From: Neodontobutis hainanensis
Lineage: Eukaryota; Chordata; Actinopteri; Gobiiformes; Odontobutidae
DNA: 64,000 nt
Reading direction: 5' to 3'
Assembly: GCA_024349245.1 (NCBI GenBank)
Contig: JALDNG010000020.1
Coordinates: forward strand, 8,197,001-8,261,000
The first letter of the stretch is position 1. Each line of letters starts with the position of its first letter. The position numbers and the translations under genes were made by a program. Below the pieces are notes generated by a model that saw nothing but the letters and a program-made list of their open reading frames with translations, was not told the origin of the DNA and did not search any database. This document shows positions 37,301 through 52,300 of this stretch, piece after piece.

Positions 37301-40300
37301 TGGTTGACAGTTTGCTGTCTCATACTCGTTTAAACAGGCGTCCAATAATGCTCTCCTCTTTGTTCTGCAAAATGTTTCAAAGTCATAGAAATGTGAGTTT
37401 TTCTCAACTGTGGATCAACACTGCACCAACCATTATTATAACATTCAACATCTCAGAGTTACTGTCTGAATGCTTACAAACCTTGCTACGGGCATCAACG
37501 TTCAGTAGGCACACCCCACAAGCCAACTCTTTAGCGTTTTTGATGCCAGGCCGCAGAATACAAGAAGAGAAATCGAGAGAGCTCTCATCAGGCTGTACAA
37601 AACATACACAACAAAACAAAAAAATATACAAAACAAATTTAAAATTTTCATGTCTCAAAATTAAATAAATAAAATAGTAACCTCTAAATATACAAGATAC
37701 TATTGAAAGTAATCTTGTTTCATAATTACTTCAAATACACAATATAAAAACAAATGCCAGCCTTTTCAAAGAAATGCAACAGTTACATGAAACATATCTA
37801 ATGTATTTTCTGTTTACCCTCCCTGAGATTAAGTGTCTGTACTTTGAGAAATATTGTCCTTCTCTGCAGGCAGTGTGCAAGAGCACAGAGCACCCCATCT
37901 GTTTGCTTTGGTGGCAGCAGCCGACAGCTGGATAAATAAATCTATACTGTCCTTGTCATTATGCTTGATCCCAGCAGAAGCCTATCACCAGGATACAGCT
38001 TAATCAATGCATTCATAATTTTAACCAAACAGATCTTAAAAATGAACTCTCTAACATTTCTTTGTTATTGGCAGACTCTTTCTTTTTATTGTGAATCAAA
38101 AGTAATTTGTTTTTGTATATTTATGTATTCAGATATCAACATTTTACATAAAAGTATATGCTTTAAAATTCAATGCACTGGTTCATATGTGTTTCGTTTC
38201 GTTTCTCACCGCAAGCGTGGCCAGTGACATGAAGCCTATGAGGTTATTCCACACTCGGCTAATGTCCTTTAGCAACTGCTGCAGCTTCTCAGAGCACACA
38301 GCGGCGGCCTTGATGCCCAGCTCCACACGTCGAGTGACACGGAACACTTCTACAACACCTAACAAAACAGAACCATTGACCATTTTATTTTCAATCTCTT
38401 GCTGTCCCATATTTGCCCGGTTTTAAAGGCAAACCCCCCCAACAATAAAAGAGCAGGACCGAGTCATACCCAGCACACATTAGTCAACAACATGTAAGCT
38501 AAGGTCACTGCCCTAAGGTCACAGCAATTTAAAATATTTTAATATGAAATAAATTTCTGGTTTTAATTATTAAGAGTATCCTTACCTAACAAGTACTCCA
38601 TGCCTCGAGCCGACTGGATGACTTCAGTGCAGACAGAGGAGCTGCTAATGCTATTTAGGGTGTTGTTAGCTTTGGTAATGACCTTTAAGTAAAAAAAAAA
38701 AGGATTATAGCATCTCACCCACTCTTAACCAAAAAACTCTGCCATAAACTCATGCTGATAAGATATTGAAACATCTACAGACTAATAGTCTAATATTAAT
38801 TAGGTGATAGAAATGACCTAATTAATATTTGGTTTTCTGAAACTAACTGATGTTTTATGCCAAAAGTATGTTTAAGATGTTAGACAAATATGAAAGTCAG
38901 GACAGATCAATCGGAAGAAGGAAAAAGTCTGGTACTAACCTCCAAAGCACTTTCTAGACATCGCTGCCACTCATACGCATATCGTTCACTCTCCTGGAAC
39001 AACAACAAAAAAACACAGCGACCACAGAGTTAAAGGAGAAATATAAACTTAATACAGTAAACAGCTTAGTTGCTACATGGCTGTGCCAAATGTGGAACAA
39101 TTATCACATGGCTTGTCTCACCTCCACCTCCCCAGTCAGATCCTTGTATTTGTCCCTTATAACTGGAAGGGCAGGCTTTTCATTCAAGGTGTTGGATCGA
39201 TCCCTAAAGTGCTGATCTGGAGCTGGAGATGGAGGTGAACGCCCAATCTCCTTCTCACCTAAACTGTGACTTCGCTTATGTGAGCCTAAGATACAGGAGA
39301 GGAAAATGTCAAAAGACAACACAAGAAACATGACGTTTTACAATAAGTCCCATCATTTACAGTTATGTGCCTGTTTGTTGTTTTTATTATTATTTCATTT
39401 TATTATTGTAGCTAATTTCTCACGGACAAGTATGGTTAGAGCAAATACTTAATTGGTGACTAACTATAATTAGTTACAAGCACAAAAATGAAGGTATGAA
39501 TAATTCATGGGAACTCTCAGACAGACAGATTCTGGCAGCGAGGCACATCAAGCCCTGGCACAAAGACACCCTAAGCCCCCACTATTCCTGTGGGATTGGC
39601 AGTTTTCTGTGTGTATGTGTTTGTGAAGGTGTCCAGGCACAGGTATTGCCGCTCATAAGCCCCCCAGAGACATTTCACACCCTCTTAGCTTTTTCTCCCA
39701 CTCAGAAACATTAGCCTCTCAGTAATGATATTACTGTTCCACTGGGCAAAAAAAAAGTAAGCAAGGCCTCCTACTTCACACAAAAAGACTTGAGCCAAGG
39801 AAGATAAATCTATGACTTAAAAAAGCTTTTATCACAGTGAAGGAAATGCTAATAAATTATTTGTGAAATACTACATAACAGCCTAAAGTGGATACAGTTA
39901 ATTTCTGCTTAACAATCGGTTGGCCCCTAAAAAGCCAACTGACTGGTCACTCCTATAAATTCTCGCTGTAATCGCAACACTGCCACCTAATGTCTGACAG
40001 CTTTAGAGCAGGGTTTGTTCACATCATTCACAGTATTAAGTCGAGCTGTATATGGACTGTTATTGTAATGCAAGCATTGTATACTGAAACATAATGAATA
40101 CTAATTCTAAAAATAAATCATTAAATAATCATGCATTAACATTCACAGTCTAAATGTAATCTTTGATAATCTGTTAATCCCTAAGGGAATAATATGCTAG
40201 CAGAAACTTACCTTGAACAGACAAGTCAAACGTTGCCAGTTCACTCTTGATCATCTCCTCACTGGACTTTACTTTGGCTTGCGTGCTTGCTTTGAGGAAG

Positions 40301-43300
40301 TCTGACTTTCCGAACTTGGGCTTGTCACCTTGAAAGGTACCAAACTCATCAAGGGCTTCACTTTGAATGCTGTCTGAGCTGGTCTCAGTGGCAGCAGGTG
40401 GTGAGTCCGACTTCTCAGACACAGTACTGGCAAAGTCCCCAAAGTCATCATCATCATCCACTCCAGGATGGTCACTGGTGCCAAAATCAGCAAAGGCTTC
40501 AAACTTGTCATCTGCCGAGGTGTTGTCTTCAACAGGGAAGATGGTGGCAATCTTCCCTACAGAGGTGCTAGTAATGTTATCAGTGCTTCCTAAGGTCAGC
40601 TCCTTTCTGTACGCGGGGCCTGAAGATGGAAATGAGGTGTCTTCCAGCACTTGTGGCTTTCTAACTTCCCCAGGCACACATTCCTCTCGCTCAGACCAGT
40701 CATAGCTGGCTAGAGTGCTGAGCGCCGAGGTCCCAAAGGGGTCAAATTTCATGTCGTCTCCTTCTGTAATGACAACACAGACGTACAAGTGGTTCCTAGG
40801 AATAGTGCAGATGATTCATGACATGTGGCAGATTAATGAGCTTGCATGAAAGACAGGGGCTTCTGTCACATTAACTGTGTATGATTTATATGGGTCCAGT
40901 GACAGCACTGAGGGACAAGTGTTTCTAAATTACTTCTACTGGTATCAGAGGCAGGTGGTTTTGATTTTATTCTGTAAGCCTGTAATGTGTCAGCTTTACT
41001 TAAATAGAGTAGACGTTATTCTAAAAACGCACACCATCATAACAACTATTTCTTGGGAATTAAATGTGTGCTGAATATGTATTGAATGCAATATTTCTAT
41101 TCTTGAGATGTCTGTTTTTAACCATTTTACCACTTATTTTGGTAGCAGGACTAATACTACATATTTAAAAACGAGTAATTTGTCACACCAGCTTTAGAAA
41201 GTTGCATTGAAAGATTTGAATTAGAACATAATAGTAAAATACTTAATATTTTCATACACCACCAACCAAAGGAATAGGCATGGCAGTAAAGATAATAAAG
41301 AATCATTAATCATGGAGTATGTTATATGGCAACCTTTCTGAACAAAAAGCATGCACTAAATGAATGTTTTCTTATAAAGTATCTTGGAAGAACACAGTTA
41401 AAAACTAAGCTAATAGTAACTGACAAAGTCTGTGCCGGCTTGTGCAACATTGCCATTATGTCAGTATTTATCCCTCCCTTACACAAGCACGCACAAACAC
41501 GCACGCACGCACGCACACACACACACACACGCACACGCACACGCACACGCACACACACACACACACACACACCTCACTAGATTCAGGTACAACTGCAATT
41601 TGTGAAATTGACAAGGATCCATTACTGTTAGCTTTGTGTCACTGGATAATTATACTGCCACTTGAATAAAGAAAGGAAAAAATAAGACGGTACGCATTTC
41701 AGCAATACCAACAGTAATATTTATTACGACAACATGAGTAAAGAGAATTTAGACAGAAAAGGGTCACAAAGTAGTGTAAAAGAGCTCTATCATTACAAGA
41801 GGTTTGTCAAACTAACATTTGAAAAGGTAGGCTTCAGTCAATTAGAATACAAGGGCATGCAGAGTCTGGAAAAAAGTAAGAAAACAACAGCAAAAGAAAA
41901 TCAAAGATAATTGATTTTGGATATAGAAGCAGAGACCAGAATGAGAAGGCACATTCACAGTAAATCAGTAATTCTGGGGAGATAACAGACTTTTCAACTT
42001 GAACGTAGAGGAAAAAATTATGGAGAAAATTGAACATGTGAAAAGTCACGTTGAAAAGTTAATTTAAAGACAAGCCCAAGGCAGAATAGATTAACCCTTT
42101 GAGCACCTGTGAGATTAATCATGTACCATACCAGTCACAATCTTATGTTTTGTTTGTTTGTAATGAGATCTTACTAGCCAGAGCTGAATAGGCGGTAGTT
42201 TTCATGCACTTCATGAAGCCTATTATTGTTTTGTGACTAAATCTAACATTCAAATTCACATATATCCTACAAACAAAATAATTCTGTGAGCTTTACCAGG
42301 CACTCAAAGGGTTACAGAAAACAAAAAGGCTCACCCTTCACCCTCAACATCCCAGAAAGAGTCCTAATTACATCCAAGATTCAACCATAAAGCAAGAACA
42401 GATTTAAGGAGACTTTAAGTTGACTTTTCCTATCACTATGGTTTGATAAAGCAGGCTCGTATACACAGATGCCCCAGATAATAGCAAAGAATTATTTCTC
42501 AAGACAATGTTCAGTTGTTTCAAAGTGACTAGATTAACAGTTAACATGTAATTAACAGTTGGGAAACCACACCTAAATCACAAAGTCTTTCTCATTTCAA
42601 AATAAGAGCTCATTTTCCCGTAATAAAAATACACTATTCAATCTGTATACATTTTTTCCTGGATAAAACCCTGCAATACTGTTATGCATAAGCTTGTATC
42701 TCGTATTAATGTTCTTGTCAATTTCACAAATTGAAAAGACAGGCACACTGCAGCAGAAAGCAAGGCAGGAAGGGCAATACAAACTCCTGGTAAACATGCT
42801 GCTTTATCACAGATAATAACCATAGAAAGTAAAATTAAGTTCCTTTTGGTTATAGATCTCTCACAAAGAAATACTGTCTAATAATAATGTTGGCAAGAAA
42901 GAACTACATGTCCAGAAATACAGTGAAAACATAATGTGGGGCTCCAACTGCTCCTCTAAGTACAAATCTTTCCAAAAGTTCTTCAAGTGCAATATACTGT
43001 ATATGAATTAAATGCTAAAGTGAGAATTGAGGATCAGCCAAATGTGGCAGCTGATTGTTCCAATGACAAAACCGAGACGTTTTGTCTCCACAATCAGCTT
43101 TAGCCCTACTGTTTGCTGCAGCTTAATGAACTTAAGTTTGAATATATATAAATGCATACATGGGGATTTCAGGTCAGACAGAATTTAACCATTGTACAAA
43201 TACTGACATAAGGCATTGAGATTAGTTACATTTAGTGTTTTGTCATCTGGTCAACACAATCCTGTGGTTTACTGTATGACCATCGGCATAACTTATACCT

Positions 43301-46300
43301 AATGATACGTAAAGCTCATAAACAATTGCTCTGCATGCAGGTGATTGGGCAAATAGAAAAAATAAACCTAAGTTCTCAATTAAAAAGCTTGACAGTTGCT
43401 TGAATAAATAATTAAATCATGAGAATGTGAACTACAAGGTCTTAATCTCATAACAATTACCTCCAGCTTTACACAAAGGAATAATACTGAATGTTTTTAG
43501 TGAAACATGAGCCATGACATGGAAAATGAGATGTAGGATGAATAATTAAAACTGAGGAGAAGGAGCGGGAGCACTGACATGCACATGTCATGACCTGATT
43601 GTTACTGACACTGGATTAGTTTCACTTTAAAAAATGACCCTAAAACCAAGACTGCATTTAATGTTGTGATAATTAAGTAGGGGACTAAACCCCAGATATT
43701 TTCAGAAGGGTTAGAACTAACTAGGAATATAAAATTTAAAGGCATGGTTAGTCTGATAAAATACACACAACAGCACTTAAATCCAAATACATCCAAATCC
43801 ATTACCAATCTCAGTTACCTTAATTTTTATGCTTCTTCACAATGGCTCCCAAGGTCATCAAAGTGTTGACTTACACAATCAATGTGCTCTCAACAAACAG
43901 CATCAGAAAACTAATCATTTATACATAATGCCTTCAGTAAGCAGCCATCTACTTGAATGCACCATTTTTTCTTTGACACAAGATTATTACCAATAAACCT
44001 CTCTTTGTTCACTGGTATTCAGTTCAAACCTTCTGTCAGCGCCAGTTAATAATGTACAAACACAAGACGGTTGGTGGACACACAACATACACTTGAAGGA
44101 AAATGCTCTGCATCTGAGAAGTAGACACAACAAGCGGGGAGCTTATCTGAGCCACACAGACAGCAGCGAGGGACCTAAAATATAAACTATGGCTGCCAAC
44201 ACATTGAAAGCAGACATTCATAAGAAAAAATAGGGGCCATGACCTGTAATTATAATAAAATATAAAGGAATAAGGTGTATACATTTTACTACAACATTTA
44301 AATAAATAAATAAATAAAATAGATGAATGATAAAATGTAAAATGGATGTATGAAATGATGTAATGTTTCTGACGATGTAAACAGATATGCTTTTAATCTG
44401 GTGTAAAATATGTTTTGAGCTTTTTATACTGAATATTTCAATGACTTGCCGTCTCATACCCACTTTAATGGTGTGGAAACTGACAGGCCACTTTTGGCCT
44501 TTGAATTTGTGTGCGAGACCAATAGGGGCCTCACCAGAGCAAACGCACTAGTTCCTCACCTGTAGCAGGCGGCTGGTGGGACGAGAGACCTGGCAGATCC
44601 AAAGAGCTGTCCGACATGACATGCTTCAAGTCTCCGCCTATGTCATGTTTCAGGTCCAACTGCACTGACAGCGCGTCCTCGGAGTCATCTTTTCCCACGC
44701 TGCTCCCTCCAATGGAAGGGAGGTCAAGGGACTTGACAGAGGCAGAGTCCTCCTTGGTTTGTTTGAAGGCAGCCACCTTGTCCACCAGGGTCTTTTCAGA
44801 GGCGCCGAGTGCTGTGCAGAACTTTGAAGCTTGAAAGTCAGCAAAGTCGTCATTGTCACTCTTGAGAGACGAAAAGGAACCACCCCCACTCTCTTTTGAA
44901 TCTTCATAGGCCAAGCCTCCCTCCAGAGACAGCTGTTTGAAAACATCATACTTGTCTGAGCTTTGAAGAGCTCTGGGGGTCTCTCCTTGAGTCCCTGTAC
45001 TGTTTTCCTTTGTTTCCTTACCAGAATTACCAAATGCCATAAAGTCTGCAAAGTCATCCTGGGACGCTGCTGTGTTACTTCCTGTTGCTGAACTTCGAGC
45101 AGAATCAGAGGAAGAACCAAATAGGGCAAAGTCACCAAATTCATCTGCGCCGCCGGCTGGGGGCTTAATTCCACCTGATGGCAGCACAAATGAGGGGGGT
45201 ACAGACACAGGGGGAAATGTGCTAAGTTTGGCCTCAGTAGGGACAGGAACAGAAGGTGCTAAAGAAGAGAAAAGGTCCAAGTCAGCCATGTTGAGTGGGT
45301 TTTTGGGCTGAGAAATAGATACTGCTGGCTGCTGCGGTAACTGTTGTAGAGATTGAGAGTTAGGAAATGCAGAAGGAAAGGCAGGTTGAAAGATCTTGGC
45401 TTGTTCTGAAGGGTCTAGTGGAGAGATGCTGTCCGCGGTTTTAAAGTCTGTGAAGCCATCATCAGCACTGACAGTCTTGAAATCGGCAAATCCTTCCCCT
45501 GTGCGCCAAAAGATAATCAAAATTACCATCCATCTAGCATAGCAGAATAAAATATGATACCAAAATGAAACAAGCCCTGTTTTGCCATTGTATTAAAGTA
45601 CATTATTATATTAAAGTATCAGTGGCATTGAAAGAGCTACAACTCAACTTATACGAGTATCATTATGCCAAAGAATCAATCACTGCTTCTCTTTGGACTT
45701 TGACTATAGTAGTGAAATCTTATTCTAATTCAGTAGGTTGTCTATTAATACTAATTAAGCGGAATGACTAAAGATGGGCACTTGGGATCAGAAAACAAAG
45801 TAAAACACATGCAAAGTTTGAACATGGCTGTTGCTGTCACAGACGTGGATCTCTTGAACACAACAATAAAAAACAGATGGATTACTACGGTCACACTCTA
45901 AATATTAGGTTGTAAAAGCACAAAGTCTTCTCTATAAATAGACACACACCAAAACCATGCAGCAAAGTGGAGTTTATCAGTCAATCTGCAAGAAAAGTAT
46001 GTTCAGTTGGAGCAGAAAGGACCCTGGTACTTTCTTTTACTCTTTTTGGTTGTAATCTACAACCTCACCATAACATCAGATGTCACTAAATAGATATTGC
46101 ATCTTAATAACTTAATCTCACACTAGTTGAACCGAATAATAAAAGCTTGAAGCGATCACTTAATAACCTAAAGCTGAAGTTTTACATTTGAACATTATGA
46201 ACTATATCTACCACTTTAATCTAAATACATGTTTTGTACTTTGTGGCTGGTAGTCTGCTTAAATACAATATTTTAATTGACTAAAATGGAGAATCTGTTC

Positions 46301-49300
46301 CCAGTGCTCGTGTGTGGAGAAAAAAAGATAACTAACGGGCTCATTAAGGAGATAAAGCCTGACAATGGCAAGGAAAGGTCACGGCAAAGCATGACTTACT
46401 GGAGTTGGAAAAGCTGTTCCCATCGGAAACTGTTCTAATGAAACAGGGGTGGGGAAAAACACTGATATCAACACTGCAGACTTACAAACCAGTGTAGACA
46501 TTCACAGCGGACATTGTAGTGACCTGACAGCTTCATCCTGGTTGTGCTCATGTGTAACTGAACATGATTTGATGCTAAGAATATTCTCCTCCAGCCAAAT
46601 TTTAATGAAAACAGATTTGTTCTAGAAAGTCCCTGTGTTGCTTGTATAGCCCACGTCATTTAATAAAGCGTCCAACATGATTTTACATTTACTTATATAA
46701 TCAAGTGTGCTTATGACACAGATTGTATAAATGGGTTGACAAGTTTCTTACCAACTGGTTTCTTGTCTGAAGTTTGCTCAAGCTGTCGGAACACACTGTA
46801 TTTGTCTCCACTTTCTGCATAAAAACAGTGATAGTAAAGTTAACAGCAGTGCATGGAAGTATTATTACAAATAATCTTAATTGATATATGGTTTAAAAAT
46901 GGTTTAATTTAATTTAAATAAAAGTAAGAACATTTATTTATGCATTTTCCAAATAACAAAATTATTAGATGAATAAAATATAATCATTCACTGTCTGTCT
47001 TTGCCAATCTTTGCAAAAAGTGTGAAGTGGTGCGAGTCTAATTGTTTTGCATTGTTGGTTGAAACATCCACTGCCCATCTTGCTTCTAATAAAAGTACCT
47101 GAAGCAGGTGGTGTTGGCTCTGCGGGCTGATCCAGAGACAGCTGCTTGAAGACAGCATATTTATCGCAGGATGTGGCAGAGGAGGAACCAGACACAGGAG
47201 TCAGCATGGCGGGCACAGTGCTAGAACAAAATAGCAAGGGTTATCAGGAAAAGTAAGGTTCAATAGCAGAATGTAATCCTTATAAGCTGGCTTAACTGAT
47301 TTAACATTTGCCCTGGGCTCAAAAGTGACAAACTAAATTTTCTTCAGCTCTGATCCTTATACAGACTCAGGTATTTTACTACTTCTTCAGTTCCGTTTTC
47401 TTCGATTTTGCATGAAAAAATGCCTCTCAAGCACAAGCTTGCACAGTAATATTGAGCAATAAGCTTATCTACAGTCCACAGAAATTAATTCACTAAGCGA
47501 TGACCCAACCTCATTGTTATTCTAGAGATGCATTTGCTATGTTTCTAATTGTGGGTTTCTTATACAAAGCAAGGCACAGATCATATAACCACTGAGATAC
47601 TGAAAATTAAACCATTGTTGTTGCACATCTTTGTACACACAGAAGCTTAATTTTAAGCTTACTAATAATGCGTCACACAAGTTTAACTTTACTTGATTTG
47701 TACCTATTTTGGGGCTGAGGATGTATAGAGAAACATCCACTTGATTCCCCTTGAAATTTAGTGAAGGACGAGTCTCCTGTCCCTGCCTTGGGAGCCTCTT
47801 GGAAGTCTTGAAAGTCATCATCATCTGTTTTTGTCCCCTAAAAGAGCATCAATTTGTTAATATGAGGGCACTGACAATCTATAAACTAAAATTTTAGCAG
47901 GGTTACCTGAGCAGGAGGAAAATTGGCAATGAAATTTGTATTTGTGGGCGCTTGAGCAGGTGCTGCGGGTGTCATGGCCATGACAGATGGTGTCGGGGTG
48001 GGCATGGCCATAGACACAGGGGGTTGGGGCATCATAGTCTGTTGGTGCTGGGGATGAACAGGAGCCATGCTCATTGCTAGACCAGGCAGGTTAGGTACTG
48101 GTGGAGAGGGAAACTGACTAAGGATTTCCACATTCATTGCTGGGAGGCCACTCTGCAATAAAAGGACATTCATTTAATAGTCAGTATTCTCATACACTGA
48201 ATTAAATTCAACACATCAAAAAGATTATCAGTGAACTTTGGCTTTTCCAGGACTCCTTTTGTTTAGTGCCACAGTTTATTTATTCAACTAAAATTGTATG
48301 AATTATTCAACACAGTGGAGCTCCTAAGAACATACTTACATGCTATTTTTCTTCACAATGTTAGGCCTTTGTTTAAATGCTCTTGAAAATTGACATCACC
48401 AAAATAATGTTATAAATAGTTTACCTGTGCGACACCAATTAGAGCTAGTACAGTGTAGAGCTCCTCTTTGGTCAACATGCCAGGTGTTGTGCGGTTGGCT
48501 GATGCCCAGATCTGCCCCAGTGCTTCCCTAGGAAGCCCTGATGACATCAGTATTGGATAGAGCTTGGTTGTGTCTATTCCGGCTGGAGTCATGGTGAATT
48601 CAAGAACTTTTTTGAACATTTCTGAGTAAATAAAAAAAAGTAAAATATTTAATATAGCAAAATAACTAATTAAGGTTCATTACAGATATTTAGTACACAG
48701 AAATGCTCACCTGGAACAAGGTTCTCATTGTAAACCCAGGCAGGCAACATTGGCTGGATGTGCTCTTGTTGTGGGTACCCGCTAACACCTGTTGTCATAC
48801 ACACAAAAACAGAGTTAGTGATAGTCATATCAAGCCTCCTGGGAGCTGAGACCTACATATTCAACTCTTCGGCACCAAAATAATGATGTAACTGTAGAGA
48901 GTATTTTTTAGATTATAATGCCATCAGTGTTGGGTAGTTAAATCAATCAAGACATTGAAGAAATTGTCCCAGTGTCCAGTTTGTACACTGGAATTACCTT
49001 GAGAATAACAAGGAAACAGACAAAGGAAAAAGACAAACAAGCAATTGATTAAATTAATACAATTTAAAAAGGTATAGCAGAATGGCATGCAGAATACTAG
49101 AACTACATGGACTCAAATCCATGTTAAACCAAAGCAGTTATCATGCATCAGAGGTAATATACACACAGCGACAGTATGGGCCAAAGAATTGAGTCAGAAA
49201 GTATAATAAAAGTCAGAAAGACCTACCGACATACTTAATTTCTGAATTATATTAACTACTGCCACCATAAGAGAGCTCTGAACAAGAGCACAGCAGCAAA

Positions 49301-52300
49301 GCGACAAAGAAAGGGGACAGGCTTAGTCTAAAGTCTAAAAAGTAGGCACTTCTCTCACCACTGTTTCTACAGGTTTGGGAGGATGAGTCAGCAGCTGATG
49401 GGTGTGCGTCAGATGCTGACAGAGTGACTTCAGGTAGTCTTTCTGTGGTGAAGATGGAACTCAAGACCTCATTGGCTCCAGCCCAGTTCCTTGCTTTGGT
49501 GCTTGTTTGGAACTGGGCTGAAACCTTAGTCCTAGGACCCATTTCAGCCAAACTCTGCTTCGATTTAAAGCTAACAGGGGCCATCTTATCATCTGTGAGA
49601 TCACAGGATAAGAATAGCTTCTCTTCCAGGGATGGGCCTAAAATGAATGAGGAACAAGCTTCTTACAAATGTCATATTTTCAACTTTTTTACGTTATAGA
49701 TAAATAAGATATAATTAAAATATTATACTGTTTGTACAAGGTGGCATGCTAAATTTTACTATAAAACTGTAAGCTTATCTTGTCTTTAATTTATAGAAAA
49801 TGCATAATCAGTCATAACGGGGAACCAGGCTGCGTATTTAAAAGAATAAGGAACTGGTACAAGGGTTCAGTTAGTTTGTTAGTTAGGGATGTTTGAGTTA
49901 CTTTTTTATTTTACAAAATGTAACTTCCAGATAAAATCCTGCTAACTTTCAAGCACCTGGAAGTTATTTAGATTCAGGTTCTGGTAAATGTTCAGGTTTA
50001 TGGTATGTTTACAGTTTTAGGTAATGACACCATCTGCTGAGCTAGAAGCAAGCCCTCATTCTAAACCAGTGAACAAGTAATAAAAATCTGGATGAATTAA
50101 CCATCAGCAATTAAAGAAGTAATGCCCTAACAATAATGATCCAGCTACATTCAGTGTTTGTGCATGGTTGACTGTGAAGGGAGGGAAGGTGAGAAAGAAA
50201 AGTTACCTTGGAATGTAGATTGGGAGCTGGTGGTGACAGCAGAGTGAATTGACACAGAGGTAAGTTGGGATTGAGGGAGGGGTGAAGAGGACAGACTTGT
50301 CCTAAGGGAGGGGGACGAGGGTGGCACTTGAGAAGACAGGTGAAAGTTTGAGGAAGTAAAACTGTTGACAGGTCCCTGAACAAAGTCACTAAATTCATCG
50401 TCCTCAGAGAAAGCTGCCTTAGAGTTAAGGGCCTGGGCCTGAGGGGTGACACCAGAGGTGGATGAGGAAAAGCAAGAGAAAGAGGAAGGCATCTCTACAG
50501 GACCCTGAAAGTCACTAAACTCGTCATTGTCTTCTGACATAGTTGTGGGGAGGGAGTGAGTGGAGACAGACGGGTGTGATGGCGATGAGTCTGCAAAAAT
50601 GAAGAAATAATGATAATGGCACAACACAGCACACACTACAATGAAGAATGAATAAAGAAACGTAATGCAAGACTGAGTAAAGCAGTAAAGAACTGCTTTT
50701 TAATTAAACGCCTTGTATGCAACATTAACTTTAATTAGAAACTCTAAAATATTTCTCCAAACCAATTGATTAACCCAAGTCAGCAAAGAATCAATCAACC
50801 AAATGTAGTTTTTCATGCACTGAATGTGGGTCAAATTTCTTATTAAAAAATATTTGATAAGACAATCAGAAAATTATCCTGATTTGAATATGCTTTCTGC
50901 CAGCCAAGCCGTTATTGCGTTAATCTGCATGTAATCCAGTATCTATCTCCAAACATCAGCCTTACTGACATGGGATGTCAGGAGAAACAGCTGCTGGAAA
51001 AAAACAGAACAGAGTGAACTACAAATAAAAAGGTAACTATACCTGGTTTCTTGCTCTGTGATGATGACGTGGGATGCATCTTTGCATCTCTGCTAAAACC
51101 ATCCAGGTTGCCTTTTATTGCCTCTAAGGCATCATCTCGACTCTTCTCTCCTGTCTAAATACAACAAAAACAATACTGAAACTTTAGACTAAGAAAGATT
51201 ACAAAAAGTGGTACTGGACATTTGACAAAAGTTAAGACAACCCAGATTTGGACCAGGCCTTACCTTGGGTTTGACACTACTCAACAGCCTTAGCTTCTGT
51301 TTCTGCTCCTCAAACTGTCTTCTCTTCCTGTCTTCTTCCAGCAGTTTCTGTTGCTGTTCCAGACGTTTTCTGAGACAAATGTCAAAAATGTAAAACCAAT
51401 ATATGCATTATATATTTGCAAAATGTATTTTTCTTCTATATACATAAATAAGGGTAATGTGTCTTACTGGTGTTCCTCAGCCATTTGTTTTTGCATGTCT
51501 GCAGTATACTGTGGTCCCGCAGCTCTCATCCCCATAAACTGTGGCTGACCCATGAACTGCATCCCAGGGGTCTGCATACCGATAGCCATCCCGCCCTGTC
51601 AGACACATTGACAAAGTACATTTCAACGTTTTACAAACAAAAATAACCCTACTACATTACATCAAATAGTAAAATAAAGGCATTTAACATTTAAGTAATG
51701 ATTAAGCAATATTTAGTTATATATTTTGTACACATCCATAATGCATACCTCTAGTGAACAAATCACAAAAACTGACCTGCATTGGCATGGCACCTGGAGG
51801 CATCTGCCCCCCAAAATTCATTCCCATCATTCCTTGCATGTTGGGCTGCATGACCTGAACCATAGGGAAGCCCTGCTGTTGGGACTGCTGCTGTTGTTGC
51901 ATGGGCACCATACCTTCAAAAACACATTTACTGAGATCTATTTGTAATATAATAGTGTGACAATTTGAAAGATATTGGTAATTTCCAGTAAACTATGGAA
52001 AAGTTATAAAAGTGCACATGACTCAAGATGTACTTTTGGACAGAAAGTTAATTTTTTTTAAAATTTATGTATTTATAAAAATGCCATGTAAACTGCTTAC
52101 TGTGAGCTTATATATTTATTGTTTATTCTTTCGCTTATTTAGAAGCCTTATTCTAATTTCTCTAAATAAAATGAGATTGGTAATGGGAGCATGCAACAAC
52201 CCCCGCAACACATGTCCCAGTGATGACAAAGATACCAGATAAATGTGATGAAGATGCCTGCCTAAATGATGATCTATCATACACATAGCTGCTGGCATTT

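Larger units (their letters stand above)
34508..37481 (-). other. synrg: 3' introns of synrg
   Basis: The introns around the two small exons contain a fish interspersed-repeat fragment (34735-34825), a 22-bp duplication at about 35269-35310, and AT-rich sequence otherwise. No other gene is visible. Confidence 0.6.

Noticed and set aside
41322..41669. Val/Arg-rich and Thr/His-rich open frames on both strands
   Set aside because: Both come from the (CA)n compound repeat inside a synrg intron.
43070..43100. A third copy of the GAGACAAAACGTCTC-type repeat, on the minus strand
   Set aside because: Only the short palindrome GAGACGTTTTGTCTC is shared; the flanks do not align with 3725-3850 or 31060-31190.
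44616..45311. Open frames antisense to or out of frame with the large synrg exon (for example 44650-45189 and 45072-45311)
   Set aside because: They are shadows of the 939-base exon 44560-45498, whose own frame matches the synergin family.
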